64,000 nt of DNA, from positions 2,666,001-2,730,000 of the forward strand of contig NZ_CP070968.1 of assembly GCF_017086445.1 (NCBI RefSeq), read 5' to 3'. The position numbers were made by a program, and so were the translations under genes. This DNA is from Brevundimonas fontaquae (lineage in GTDB: Bacteria > Pseudomonadota > Alphaproteobacteria > Caulobacterales > Caulobacteraceae). The notes under the pieces were generated by a model that was given only the letters and a program-made list of their open reading frames with translations, searched no databases and was not told where the DNA came from. Positions 7,433-16,337 of this stretch are shown here, in pieces. Every line of letters starts with the position of its first letter. The first letter of the stretch is position 1.

Positions 7433-9546
7433 TGCAGGATTCCGATCAGTACGTCGTACATGTCCTTGCTAGCCTGAATCAGGCGCGCAGAGGCGTTATA
7501 GGCTTGCTGGAACGTGGTCATATTGACCAGTTCCTCGTCCATGTTCACGCCTTCGGCCGAGGTGCGGCGGCTGTCCGCCTCCTTGGCCAGAGCGCTTGCC
7601 GTTTCGCTGCGGGTCTTGGCGGCCGAGGCCTTGCCGCCGATCTCGCCGGCGAAGTCCGCCGCATAGGACGACAGGGTCTTGGTCCCGCCGGCATTGCCGC
7701 CGGCTGCGGCGAAGGCGACGTTCTTCTTGCCCACATCCCCCAGCGCCAGGCCACCGCGCCCATCGTTCTTGCTCAGCGCCGGCGTCGCCGCCGCGGCCGA
7801 CAGGTTCAATTGCGCCAAGGCCAGCTTGCCGGGATCCTGCTGGATGTCGCTGCGCACCGTGTAGGCGCCCGCCCGCGTCGATCCCGTCGCGCCCAGGCCG
7901 AACAGTTGCGACATCGAAACGCCGGACGGATCCTGGGTCGTATTGTCCTTCACGACGCTCATCGACGTCGCAGACGGGTCGTAGGCCTTGAATGACAGCT
8001 TGCCCGCCGCATCCAGGCTGAAGGCGCCATAGCGGCCGACGCCGGTGATGGGATCGTTCAGCGCGCCCAGCATCTCGCCCATTGTGCCCGTCCCGGCGGG
8101 CACGGACACGGTGATGTCACGAAGACGCGCCCCGGACGGACCGGCAAAGCGCAAGGTCAGGCTCTCGCCCGGATCGAACCCATGCTGAGACGTCAGGGTC
8201 AGGCCCGTCTCGTAGAAGGTCGGCGTCGTCGTGGCGACCAGGTCGTTCAGCCCGAACCAGTGCGAAAATCCGCGCCCGCCCTTCGTGCTGGGCGAGGTCG
8301 CGTCGTCGGCGATGGCCACACCGTTTCCGCCCGCCCCGTCCAGGCGCAGTTGGCCGTCCGAGAAGCTTGCCGTCGCCGTGCCGCCCAGTTGGGCGTTCAG
8401 TACGCTGAGGAAGGTGGTCGGATCCGCGGCGGCGCCGTTGATCGTCATTGTGCCGCCGGAAAAGACGATCCGGGCCGAGGCCTGCACCACGCCCGACGCA
8501 TTGACCGCCGAGATGGTCGTCGTGCCGGTGAAGCCGGTCAGGGCGTTCTCCAGCGACTGGCCGGTGTTGCGCCCCGTCAAGGTGGTCGGTGCAGGAACGC
8601 TGCTGTTTGCGTTATGGGCGCGGTTCAGTTCGTCCGCGAGTTTGGCCGTCAACTCACCCAGGCGCGCGGCAGCCGCTGGCGCATCGACATCGCGCATCTC
8701 GACCAGACCCCGGATCTGACCGGACGACACGCCGTCCAGCAGCGGCCAGCGCGTGCCGCTGGGCTCGGTGATCATGATGTCGGAGAAGGCCGTCATGGCG
8801 TCCACCGTACCGGCCGCCTGGTACGACAGCGTCGCCGCCCCCTCGCCCACCAGGGTCGTGCCTGTGTTGGTGCGAAGCGTCACGCCGCCGTTCGAGCGCG
8901 CCTCGACCTTCACATCCATATATTTGGACAGTTCTTTGATCAGGCCGAGCTGGGCGTTCTGGGCGCCCGTCACATCCTCGTTCGTCACCGTGCCGGCGGC
9001 GATGGTCTTGTTCAGCTTGGCGATCTGTTCCAGCAGAGGATTGACCGTCTCGACCGCGCTCAGCAGCCGGCCGTCCGCCTCCTGACGCGCTGACTGGATC
9101 TGGGACGCGATGCCGGCGGCCTGATTGAAGATCGCCTGGGTCTTGTAGATGGTATCCTGACGCCCGGCCGAGGACGTCGGGCTTTCGGCTAGGGTCGCAT
9201 AGGTGGCGAACAGCTTGTCGACCTGAGCGAAGAAGTTGGTGTCGCTGCTGGGATCGCCGAACTGGTTCTGGATCTGGTCGTACAGCTCATAGCGCACGGT
9301 CTGGCGCGCGGCGTCCGCCCCGGCGCTGAGGCTGGCCGCCTGCAGGAAACGGTCTGTCGCCAGACGCACCCGCGTGACGTCGACACCCGAACCATAGCCA
9401 TTGGTGACGGCGGCCGACTGATCGGCGACCTTGCGGATGTATCCGGGCGTATCGACGTTGGCGATATTGTCGGCGGTGACGCGCAACTGCGACTGGGCGG
9501 TCTTCAGCCCTGAGGTCGCAATGTTCATGATCGAGTTCAGCGACAT
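7429..9546 (-). CDS. flgK: flagellar hook-associated protein 1
   Basis: First junction protein between hook and filament, 705 aa. The N-terminal rod-type motif is IANVDTPGYIRKV (about residues 28-40) and the C-terminal rod domain ends NMTTFQQAYNASARLIQ. The middle (about 300-560) is the variable, surface-exposed part with Thr/Ser/Gly-rich stretches. The ATG at 9546 matches the family N-terminus (MSLNSIMNIATSGLKTAQSQ). A sigma-54 promoter lies about 140 bp upstream on the same strand, and flgL follows with a 4 bp overlap. Confidence 0.95.
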   Translation of the reverse strand: MSLNSIMNIATSGLKTAQSQLRVTADNIANVDTPGYIRKVADQSAAVTNGYGSGVDVTRVRLATDRFLQAASLSAGADAARQTVRYELYDQIQNQFGDPSSDTNFFAQVDKLFATYATLAESPTSSAGRQDTIYKTQAIFNQAAGIASQIQSARQEADGRLLSAVETVNPLLEQIAKLNKTIAAGTVTNEDVTGAQNAQLGLIKELSKYMDVKVEARSNGGVTLRTNTGTTLVGEGAATLSYQAAGTVDAMTAFSDIMITEPSGTRWPLLDGVSSGQIRGLVEMRDVDAPAAAARLGELTAKLADELNRAHNANSSVPAPTTLTGRNTGQSLENALTGFTGTTTISAVNASGVVQASARIVFSGGTMTINGAAADPTTFLSVLNAQLGGTATASFSDGQLRLDGAGGNGVAIADDATSPSTKGGRGFSHWFGLNDLVATTTPTFYETGLTLTSQHGFDPGESLTLRFAGPSGARLRDITVSVPAGTGTMGEMLGALNDPITGVGRYGAFSLDAAGKLSFKAYDPSATSMSVVKDNTTQDPSGVSMSQLFGLGATGSTRAGAYTVRSDIQQDPGKLALAQLNLSAAAATPALSKNDGRGGLALGDVGKKNVAFAAAGGNAGGTKTLSSYAADFAGEIGGKASAAKTRSETASALAKEADSRRTSAEGVNMDEELVNMTTFQQAYNASARLIQASKDMYDVLIGILQ

Positions 9547-9687
9547 TGACGCGTCTCCCCCGCCCTACCCGGCAACCGCTGCATCGCGACGCGCAGTTCT
9601 TGCCCAGCCACGCGCCACACCCGCTCGCACAAAGCGTTGTTTTTCCACAGGATCATTGATCGGGCGGCCGTCATGATGGGAAAGACG

Positions 9688-9703
9688 CGCAAAGGTCGGG
9701 CCA
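9688..9703 (-). promoter_or_regulatory. sigma-54 promoter of flgK-flgL
   Basis: Read on the minus strand: TGGCCCGACCTTTGCG, with the GG (-24) and GC (-12) dinucleotides exactly 10 bases apart and both conserved flanks (TGGC, TTGC). It faces flgK, whose ATG is about 140 bp downstream. Matches the RpoN consensus TGGCACG-N4-TTGC at nearly every position. Confidence 0.82.
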
Positions 9704-9850
9704 ATCGGATGCAGGCATCCCGCGCGTCATTGATCGTCGGCGGCGCGAAGCCGGGCAAAAAGTGGCGAGAGCGCGGCAATAACGACCGCCGCGCCTCGAC
9801 CCACAGACCCCGACCCAGTGCTTTGCGTTGTTTTTTCTAGCTTATTTTCT

Positions 9851-9866
9851 TGGCCCGGACCTTGCG
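9851..9866 (+). promoter_or_regulatory. sigma-54 promoter of fliK-flgD-flgE
   Basis: TGGCCCGGACCTTGCG, with GG at 9852-9853 and GC at 9864-9865 separated by 10 bases. It is nearly identical to the opposing promoter at 9688-9703. Transcription would begin near 9877, about 58 bases before the chosen fliK start, which supports an ATG at 9935 rather than the in-frame ATG at 9818 upstream of the promoter. Confidence 0.85.
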
Positions 9867-9934
9867 TCGAGGGCGGCGAACTCTTGGGCGCAGCAGGCGC
9901 CGTCGTTGCTCCTTACGAAAGCCGCCGCGCTTCC

Positions 9935-11878
9935 ATGTCCACCGCTTCCGCCCTGCTCGCGCCTGCTGCTCCGGTTTCGACCGGAACGTCGGCTGCCGCC
10001 CTGGGCGCAGAGTCAGCCGATGCGGGCCTGTTCTCCAGCAAGGTCGCCGACGCGCTGAATGCGAGCGTCCACGGCGCGCCGGTCGAACGGATGACGCCCG
10101 GCCGTCTGATGGGCGCTCGGTCTCTGGGCGTCATCATGGGCCAAGCTGCAAGGGCCGAAACGGACACGGTTGCGCCGGGCCTGACGGCTGAGATGAGCGG
10201 TACGATCCCAGTCCAGCGCGGCGACCTCGAAACCCCGCCCGCCGCTTCCGACGCGCAAGAGATCGAAACCGACAAGACCGCCAACGACAACGCCGCAGGC
10301 GTCGCAGCCGCATCACCGTCTGTCGTCCCTGAACAGATGACGCCGGTTACGCCCGCAACCGCCTCGTCCGCACAATCGACGCCCGTCGAAGCGCCGGTTA
10401 CCGAGGCCGATGGGTCGGACGCAGGCAATATCGAAACGAAGATCCTGAGAAGCTTGACTACTCCTCAAGCTGGCGCGTCAGCGGAGCAGACACCAGCGCC
10501 GACGCCGACGCCCTTTATGGCAGAGGCCTCTGACGTTGATGGTGCAGTAAGGGCGGCTTCACAGCGCCCGAAAGATGAAGCCAAGGCCGAGAACGCATCG
10601 GCTGGCACCACCATTAAAGTAGTTGCCGCCGAACCGGGCGACCTTCCCGCCCAAGCCACATCGATCCCAGCTCCAGTCGAGACGAAGCAGACAGCCAAGA
10701 TCGCAGCTGACAACGACAAGAGCGCGCCCGTCGAGCCCACAATGCCTACCGTGGACATGAAGCATGCGGCCGAGCTCAGGGCTGCATCTCGTCCGACAAC
10801 CGAGCCCGCCGCCGCTCCAGCGGAAGCCGCTGCTCTAGCAACCGCTGCGTCCGACGCGGCAAAGACCGCTGGCCAGTCGGCACCTGTTGATGCAACCAAG
10901 CCGGTCGCCCCATCACCCATCGCTCAGGCGCTGACGGCCGCTCAGATTCCAGCGACCCAAGTCCAGGTTTCCGTCGCGGCGACGGCGCCCAAGCCGTCAA
11001 TCATCGCTCCGGCCGCCGTCGCCGTCGCGGTGAAGGAAGCGGAATTGGTCGAACCGACCGAAAAGTCTGCGGCGCCCGACCAGCCGAAGGCGGGCGGTCA
11101 GGCCGAGGCGCCGAAGCAACCCTCCACTCAAGCTCCTCCGCCTCTGCGCGGCGCCGGCCCTGAAGCGGCGAACGAAACCCGCAACACCTTCGCGCCTTCG
11201 ATCGAGCCCAAACCGGCCGACGCCGCAACCCCTTCGGCCAAGGTCGAAGGCGACGCCCAACCCACGCCCCCGCCCACAAAGGCGGCCGAAGCGAAGCCCG
11301 CCGCCGTGGGCATGTCCGCTCCGGCGACGCCCGACACGCCGATCGCCAGTGCGGTGCCTGCCGACACCCAAGTCGCCCAACAGTCCGCGCAACAGCCCGC
11401 CACGCCCGCCCATGCTCCGGGCCTGTCCACCCTGTCGCGCGCCACCCTCGAAACCACCGCCCAGCTCGCCGCGCAGATCGCCCGCAAGCTGGACAGCCGT
11501 TCGACCCGGTTCGACATGGTGCTGACGCCCGAAGATTTGGGCCGCGTCGATGTCAGCCTGGAAATCGGCAAGGACGGTCAGCTGTCCGCTCGCCTGACTT
11601 TCGACAATCCCGCCGCCGCCGCCGATCTGAAGGGTCGCGCCGACGAACTGCGTCGCCAGCTTCAGGAGGCCGGCTTCCAGGTCGCAGGCGACGCACTCGA
11701 CTTCTCGCAACGCGATCCATCTGCGGGCGGCGGCGCCTTCGAGCGCCAGCAGCAGCGCAACGCCCTGTTCGCCGGCGGCTCTCGCCTCGCGGCCCAGGCC
11801 GACATGCCCATCGTCCCGGCGCCTGGCGCCTGGATCAACCATTCCCTGACGCCTGACCGCGTCGATCTGAAGGTCTGA
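9935..11878 (+). CDS. fliK: flagellar hook-length control protein
   Basis: Molecular ruler of 647 aa that sets hook length and triggers the export switch to filament substrates. Residues about 1-510 are a low-complexity Ala/Pro/Thr-rich ruler segment. The conserved C-terminal hook-length domain (about 510-610) contains LTPEDLGRVDVSLEIGKDG and LRRQLQEAGFQV. The ATG at 9935 (MSTASALL) was chosen because the longer frame begins upstream of the sigma-54 promoter. No strong ribosome site is visible. The stop is 4 bases before flgD, so the genes form one operon. Name by domain and context, since the N-terminal half is not conserved. Confidence 0.88.
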   Translation: MSTASALLAPAAPVSTGTSAAALGAESADAGLFSSKVADALNASVHGAPVERMTPGRLMGARSLGVIMGQAARAETDTVAPGLTAEMSGTIPVQRGDLETPPAASDAQEIETDKTANDNAAGVAAASPSVVPEQMTPVTPATASSAQSTPVEAPVTEADGSDAGNIETKILRSLTTPQAGASAEQTPAPTPTPFMAEASDVDGAVRAASQRPKDEAKAENASAGTTIKVVAAEPGDLPAQATSIPAPVETKQTAKIAADNDKSAPVEPTMPTVDMKHAAELRAASRPTTEPAAAPAEAAALATAASDAAKTAGQSAPVDATKPVAPSPIAQALTAAQIPATQVQVSVAATAPKPSIIAPAAVAVAVKEAELVEPTEKSAAPDQPKAGGQAEAPKQPSTQAPPPLRGAGPEAANETRNTFAPSIEPKPADAATPSAKVEGDAQPTPPPTKAAEAKPAAVGMSAPATPDTPIASAVPADTQVAQQSAQQPATPAHAPGLSTLSRATLETTAQLAAQIARKLDSRSTRFDMVLTPEDLGRVDVSLEIGKDGQLSARLTFDNPAAAADLKGRADELRRQLQEAGFQVAGDALDFSQRDPSAGGGAFERQQQRNALFAGGSRLAAQADMPIVPAPGAWINHSLTPDRVDLKV

Positions 11879-11882
11879 CCCC

Positions 11883-12611
11883 ATGGTCGACGCCGTCACA
11901 ACCTCCGCCGCAGCGGGCCGCATCACCGGCGGCACCAAGGCCTTGGCCTCGAACTTCGAGACCTTCCTGACCCTGCTGACCACGCAGATGAAGAACCAGG
12001 ATCCGCTGTCGCCGCTGGATTCAAACCAGTTCACCGCGCAGCTGACCCAGATGGCCGGCGTGGAGCAGCAACTGCTAACGAACGACCTTCTGACCAGCCT
12101 GCTGGCCGCCCAGGCCGGCGGCGGTCTGGACAACGCCGCCAACTATATCGGCAAGAGCGTCACCGCCGCCTGGACCGCGACCGAGTTCAGCGACGGCAAG
12201 GCCACCTGGGCCTATGAGCTGGGCGCCGACGCGGACAAGGCCACCTTGCAGGTCGTCGACAGCAAGGGCGTCGTCGTCTGGGAAGGCGCCGCGCCCGACA
12301 AGAAATCCGGCCTGCACACCTTCAACTGGGACGGCAAGCTGAAAGATGGCGGCACAGCCGAGGACGGCGGGGTCTATACGCTGAAGGTCGCCGCCACCGA
12401 CGCCACGGGCGCCAAGGTGGATGCCCAGGCCCTGATCCAGGGTCGGGTCACCGGCGTCGAGATGTACAGCGGCGCGCCGTACCTGGTGATCGGCGATTCC
12501 ATCCTTCCGCTTTCGACCGTGATTTCGCTGAACGAGATCAGGTCCCAGGCGGCGAACGATACCGACGATACGGAGAATCCGAACGTCCCGACCGAGGAGG
12601 CGGCCGCATGA
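11883..12611 (+). CDS. flgD: flagellar hook assembly scaffold/cap protein
   Basis: Hook cap protein of 242 aa needed to polymerise FlgE. The conserved N-terminal segment is about residues 20-62 (FLTLLTTQMKNQDPLSPLDS, then FTAQLTQMAGVEQQ). A Tudor/FnIII-like C-terminal part (about 95-205) includes the GDSILPL motif. It starts 4 bases after fliK and ends 48 bases before flgE. The final 25 residues are acidic and look unstructured. Confidence 0.94.
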   Translation: MVDAVTTSAAAGRITGGTKALASNFETFLTLLTTQMKNQDPLSPLDSNQFTAQLTQMAGVEQQLLTNDLLTSLLAAQAGGGLDNAANYIGKSVTAAWTATEFSDGKATWAYELGADADKATLQVVDSKGVVVWEGAAPDKKSGLHTFNWDGKLKDGGTAEDGGVYTLKVAATDATGAKVDAQALIQGRVTGVEMYSGAPYLVIGDSILPLSTVISLNEIRSQAANDTDDTENPNVPTEEAAA

Positions 12612-12659
12612 TGCGATCCGCCGCCTTCCCGATGACCTTCATTTAAGGAGCGTTCACCC

Positions 12660-14417
12660 ATGAGCCTCAACAGCGCAATGCAAGCCGGCGTTTCCGGCCT
12701 GGCCGCCAACTCCGCCGCCCTGGCGGCGATCTCGCAGAACATCGCCAACGTCAACACCATTGGCTACAAGCGCACCGCCAGCGAGTTCCAGACCCTGGTC
12801 AACAGCCAGTCGGCCGTGGGCGGAAGCTATTCGGCCGGCGGCGTCACGACCAACAGCCGCGCCTTCATCAGTCAGGAAGGCCAGCTTCAGCGGACGACGT
12901 CCAGCACCGACCTCGCCGTCAGCGGACAGGGCTTCTTCGTCACGACGACCCAGGCCGAGAATGTCGGCGCCACCGACACCCGCCTGTTCACCCGCGCCGG
13001 CGCCTTCACCGTCGACAAGCAGGGCTATCTGAAAAACAGCGCCGGCCTGTATCTGCAAGGCTGGCCGGTGGACTCCAACGGCGAGATCTCGACCGATCCG
13101 TCCGACCTGACGCGTCTGCGCTCGATCAACATCGGCTCGGTCGGCGGCACCGCAGAACCCACGACCCGTGTGCAGATCAATGCCAATCTGCGTTCAAGCC
13201 AGGAGGCGTCTTCCGCCGCCAGCGCCCAATCCTACAAGGGCGTGTCCGATACGGCGACGCCGGCCGCGACCCACGACGTGTCTGTCCGCTACACCCGCAC
13301 CGGCGGCAATAGCCATGATCTGGTGATCAAGTCCGGTTCGCAGAAGGTCGACGCCTCGGCGACCTTCGACCCGACCACCGGCGCCATCACCGGACTGACC
13401 ATCAACGGCGCGAACGCCGGCTCGGCGACCGCGATCGGCACGCCGCCGACCCAGATCCAGTTCACCCCCGCCAGCGGCCCGCCTTACACCGTCAACTTGG
13501 CGGATATCGGTCTGGGCAACGAGAACGTCGCCAAGACGAAGTATGACCCCTCGGTCAACTCGATGGCCATGTACAACGCAGACGACGACAACCCCGTCGG
13601 CGTGAAGCCCGACTTCAAGATGAACATCCCGGTTTCGGACTCCAAGGGCGGCCAGCGCAATCTGGAACTCCGCTTCCTGAAGAGCGACGAACCGAACATC
13701 TGGTACGCGGAAATCGTGTCCGTGCCGGCCAGCGACGTAATCGCAGGCGCACCCTACGCCAATGGCCAGATCAAGACCGGCAAGATCGCCTTCACGCCGT
13801 CAGGTCGCCTGGACGTCGACACGATGAAAGCCTGGCCCGCCGGCACGGGTCTGTTCGACGACCCGACCATGGCGACGCTGGACTTCGGCAAGTCCGATCC
13901 GAACAATCTGACGATGCCGGCCGGCCAAGTCGCCTGGGCCGACGGTCTGGGCATCGCCGCCCAAGCCGTCACGCTGGACCTCAACACCTCGGCCGGCGGC
14001 CTCAGCCAGCTGAACACGGCCTCGGTCGTCCAGTCGACGGTCACCAACGGCACCGCTTTCGGCAATCTGAGCGAGATCAAGATCGACGAAGGCGGGTACG
14101 TCACCGCCATCTTCGACAACGGCGTCATGCGCCGCATCGCCCAGGTGGCGGTCGCCACCTTCCCCAGCCCCGACAGCCTGCGTGAAGTGTCCGGCAACGC
14201 CTACGCCGTCAGCCTTCAGTCCGGCACCTTTAACCTAAAGGCGGCGGGAACAGGCGGCGCGGGCGAGATCGCGGCCAAGCAGCTGGAGTCCTCGACCGTC
14301 GATCTGTCGGCCGAATTCACGGGCCTGATCACCACCCAGCGCGCTTATTCCGCCTCGTCCAAGATCATCACCACGGCCGATGAAATGCTGGCCGAGCTGA
14401 TCAACATCAAACGCTGA
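12660..14417 (+). CDS. flgE: flagellar hook protein
   Basis: Structural subunit of the hook, 585 aa, long for the family (about 400 aa in enterics) but usual for Caulobacterales. N-terminal rod motif SQNIANVNTIGYKRTASEFQ and C-terminal rod segment FTGLITTQRAYSASSKII are both intact. A good ribosome site (aaggag, 12645-12650) precedes the ATG. Last gene of the fliK-flgD-flgE operon; sciP with its own promoter region follows after 172 bp. Confidence 0.95.
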   Translation: MSLNSAMQAGVSGLAANSAALAAISQNIANVNTIGYKRTASEFQTLVNSQSAVGGSYSAGGVTTNSRAFISQEGQLQRTTSSTDLAVSGQGFFVTTTQAENVGATDTRLFTRAGAFTVDKQGYLKNSAGLYLQGWPVDSNGEISTDPSDLTRLRSINIGSVGGTAEPTTRVQINANLRSSQEASSAASAQSYKGVSDTATPAATHDVSVRYTRTGGNSHDLVIKSGSQKVDASATFDPTTGAITGLTINGANAGSATAIGTPPTQIQFTPASGPPYTVNLADIGLGNENVAKTKYDPSVNSMAMYNADDDNPVGVKPDFKMNIPVSDSKGGQRNLELRFLKSDEPNIWYAEIVSVPASDVIAGAPYANGQIKTGKIAFTPSGRLDVDTMKAWPAGTGLFDDPTMATLDFGKSDPNNLTMPAGQVAWADGLGIAAQAVTLDLNTSAGGLSQLNTASVVQSTVTNGTAFGNLSEIKIDEGGYVTAIFDNGVMRRIAQVAVATFPSPDSLREVSGNAYAVSLQSGTFNLKAAGTGGAGEIAAKQLESSTVDLSAEFTGLITTQRAYSASSKIITTADEMLAELINIKR

Positions 14418-14446
14418 TCGGCGAGTAAGTAAGCGTTAGTCTCGAT

Positions 14447-14535
14447 GAATCGTCGCGCAAGCAAGGTTTACAGAGTCGTTCGGGAAGGGGCGGAAGTTAT
14501 CCGTTCCTTCACCACGACCCTTAAACGGACCTTAG
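14447..14535 (+). promoter_or_regulatory. sciP control region: two GANTC sites and a CtrA-like box
   Basis: GAATC at 14447-14451 and GAGTC at 14473-14477 are CcrM methylation sites. A CtrA-type box TTAA-N7-TTAG lies at 14521-14535, one base off the full TTAA-N7-TTAA. The sciP ATG is 54 bases downstream of the box. In Caulobacter sciP is activated by CtrA in late predivisional cells; the motifs here fit that, but occupancy is inferred. Confidence 0.6.
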
Positions 14536-14589
14536 TCGGGGACGCCTACCTTCATGACACTACGGTGTTGGTGAAAGAGGCATAAGCCC

Positions 14590-14874
14590 ATGTTGCAAGA
14601 GCGACGCCTTAATAGCAAAGGCGAACAATACGTGGTCGGACCGACTGGCACGCCCCTGACCCTTAACGACCTGCCGCCGTCCAACACGGACCGGTGGGTG
14701 ATCCGGCGCAAGGCCGAGGTCGTCGCCGCCGTTCGCGGCGGCCTGCTCAGCCTCGACGACGCCCTGGCGAAATATCGCCTGACGGCCGAAGAGTTCCTGG
14801 CCTGGCAAAAGGCCATCGACAAATGGGGCATGCAGGGCCTGCGCACGACGCGGATCCAGAGCTACCGCTCCTGA
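14590..14874 (+). CDS. sciP: CtrA inhibitor protein SciP (DUF1153)
   Basis: Small helix-turn-helix protein of 94 aa that in Caulobacter binds CtrA at promoters and blocks its recruitment of RNA polymerase in swarmer cells. The sequence is close to the Caulobacter protein throughout (MLQERRLNSKGEQYVVGPTG at the start, then DRWVIRRKAEVVAAVRGGLL and QGLRTTRIQSYRS). Residues 38-85 form the trihelical HTH. It lies directly downstream of the hook operon, as in relatives, and has its own control region and a terminator at 14896. Confidence 0.96.
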   Translation: MLQERRLNSKGEQYVVGPTGTPLTLNDLPPSNTDRWVIRRKAEVVAAVRGGLLSLDDALAKYRLTAEEFLAWQKAIDKWGMQGLRTTRIQSYRS

Positions 14875-14895
14875 GGGTTTCCCCGAAGACGTTAA

Positions 14896-14933
14896 GGGCC
14901 GCATCCGGCGACGGGTGCGGCCCTTTTCTTTTG
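14896..14933 (+). terminator. rho-independent terminator of sciP
   Basis: Eight-base stem GGGCCGCA / TGCGGCCC with a 10-base loop, followed by TTTTCTTTT. It starts about 20 bases after the sciP stop and separates it from mnmA. Confidence 0.85.
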
Positions 14934-14965
14934 CGGGCCTCGAAATCGCACCGGTTCCTCACTAA

Positions 14966-16177
14966 ATGGCCGCGATGACCTTGGTCGAAGATTTCTGCCC
15001 CGTTCCCGACATCGCCCGCACCGACATGGATGCGGCGGTCGAGAGCGCGCGGGCGGCGGTCGGCCTGCCGGTCGGCGCGCGCGTTGTGGCCGCCATGTCG
15101 GGCGGGGTGGACTCCACCGTTGTCGCGGCCCTGCTGCGCAAGGCCGGCTACGACGTCGTCGGCGTGACCCTGCAGCTCTATGACCACGGCGCGGCTTTGA
15201 AGAAAAAGGGTGCCTGCTGCGCGGGCCAGGACATTCACGACGCGCGTCTGGCCGCCGACATGATCGGCATTCCGCACTATGTTCTGGACTATGAAAGCCG
15301 GTTCAAGGATGCGGTGATCGACCAGTTCGCCGACAGCTATCTGAAGGGCCAGACGCCGGTTCCCTGCATCCGCTGCAATCAGACCGTCAAGTTCCGCGAC
15401 CTGCTGGACGTGGCCCGCGACCTGGGCGCAGAGGCGATGGCGACGGGCCACTACGTACGCCGCGCCGTCGCCGGAAACCGCTCGCAGATGCGCAAGGCCA
15501 TCGACCATTCGCGCGACCAGTCCTACTTCCTGTTCGCCACCACCCAGGACCAGTTGGACTACCTGCGCTTTCCCTTGGCCGATCTGGAAAAGCCCCAAGT
15601 GCGCGGCGTCGCCGCCGAACTGGGTCTGAAGATCGCCGCCAAGCCGGACAGTCAGGACATCTGCTTCGTGCCTTCCGGCGACTATCGCACCCTGATCGAC
15701 CGTCTGCGTCCGCAAGGGCGTGAGGCCGGCGATATCGTGCATATGGACGGTCGGGTGCTGGGACGGCACGCGGGTATCACGGACTACACGATCGGCCAGC
15801 GCCGCGGCCTGAACGTCGCCGTGGGCGAACCGCTGTTCGTGACCAGGCTGGAGCCCGAGACCCGTCGCGTCATCGTCGGCCCGCGCGAAGCTCTGCTGAC
15901 GGCCAGTCTGACGCTGGAAGAAACCAACTGGCTGGGCGACGAGGCGACCATCGTCGAGGCGGCCGAGGCCACCATCCCGGTCCTGGCCCGTGTCCGCTCG
16001 ACCCGCCAGCCCTCGCCAGCCCGCCTCGCCCTGATCGACGGCGATATCCGCGTCGTCTTCGACGAGGGCGAAGAGGGTGTCGCGCCGGGCCAGGCCTGCG
16101 CCCTGTACGACTCGACGGACGCCGAACGCGTCCTGGGCGGCGGCTTCATTCGCGACACGACGGCGGTCGTCGTCTAG
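14966..16177 (+). CDS. mnmA: tRNA-specific 2-thiouridylase MnmA
   Basis: Cytoplasmic enzyme of 403 aa that makes the 2-thio group of wobble uridine-34 in tRNA Lys, Glu and Gln, taking sulfur from a relay. The ATP PP-loop SGGVDS is at residues 45-50. The catalytic cysteines are Cys137 ([10 protein letters not shown]) and Cys233 (SQDICFVP). Other family motifs are ATGHY and TIGQRRGL. The C-terminal beta-barrel is complete. The N-terminus is about 30 residues longer than enteric MnmA; starts at 14966 or 14975 are both possible and neither has a strong ribosome site. Confidence 0.94.
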   Translation: MAAMTLVEDFCPVPDIARTDMDAAVESARAAVGLPVGARVVAAMSGGVDSTVVAALLRKAGYDVVGVTLQLYDHGAALKKKGACCAGQDIHDARLAADMIGIPHYVLDYESRFKDAVIDQFADSYLKGQTPVPCIRCNQTVKFRDLLDVARDLGAEAMATGHYVRRAVAGNRSQMRKAIDHSRDQSYFLFATTQDQLDYLRFPLADLEKPQVRGVAAELGLKIAAKPDSQDICFVPSGDYRTLIDRLRPQGREAGDIVHMDGRVLGRHAGITDYTIGQRRGLNVAVGEPLFVTRLEPETRRVIVGPREALLTASLTLEETNWLGDEATIVEAAEATIPVLARVRSTRQPSPARLALIDGDIRVVFDEGEEGVAPGQACALYDSTDAERVLGGGFIRDTTAVVV

Positions 16178-16337
16178 CCCCCGACCCAAGTGTGGAGGCG
16201 ATATGGAGGCGCGGTGGACCTTGGTTGCAGGTTTCTCTCAACCTCAGACACCAAAGATGCACCGGGCTGTTGCACGGCTGTAAACTGCGCATCGCAATGA
16301 CGGCGTAATCCCCGCCCCGACTAAGCAGGGGATAAAT

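Larger units (their letters stand above)
9547..9934. other. 388 bp divergent flagellar control region
   Basis: No credible coding sequence. It contains two outward-facing sigma-54 promoters (9688-9703 minus, 9851-9866 plus) about 150 bp apart. Between them, at 9751-9780, lies a segment with two CGGCAA-like elements (ccgggcaaaa and gcgcggcaat) that could be sites for a bacterial enhancer-binding protein. In Caulobacter the activator FlbD binds ftr elements next to such promoters. The FlbD assignment is a guess; the promoters are well supported. Confidence 0.6.
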
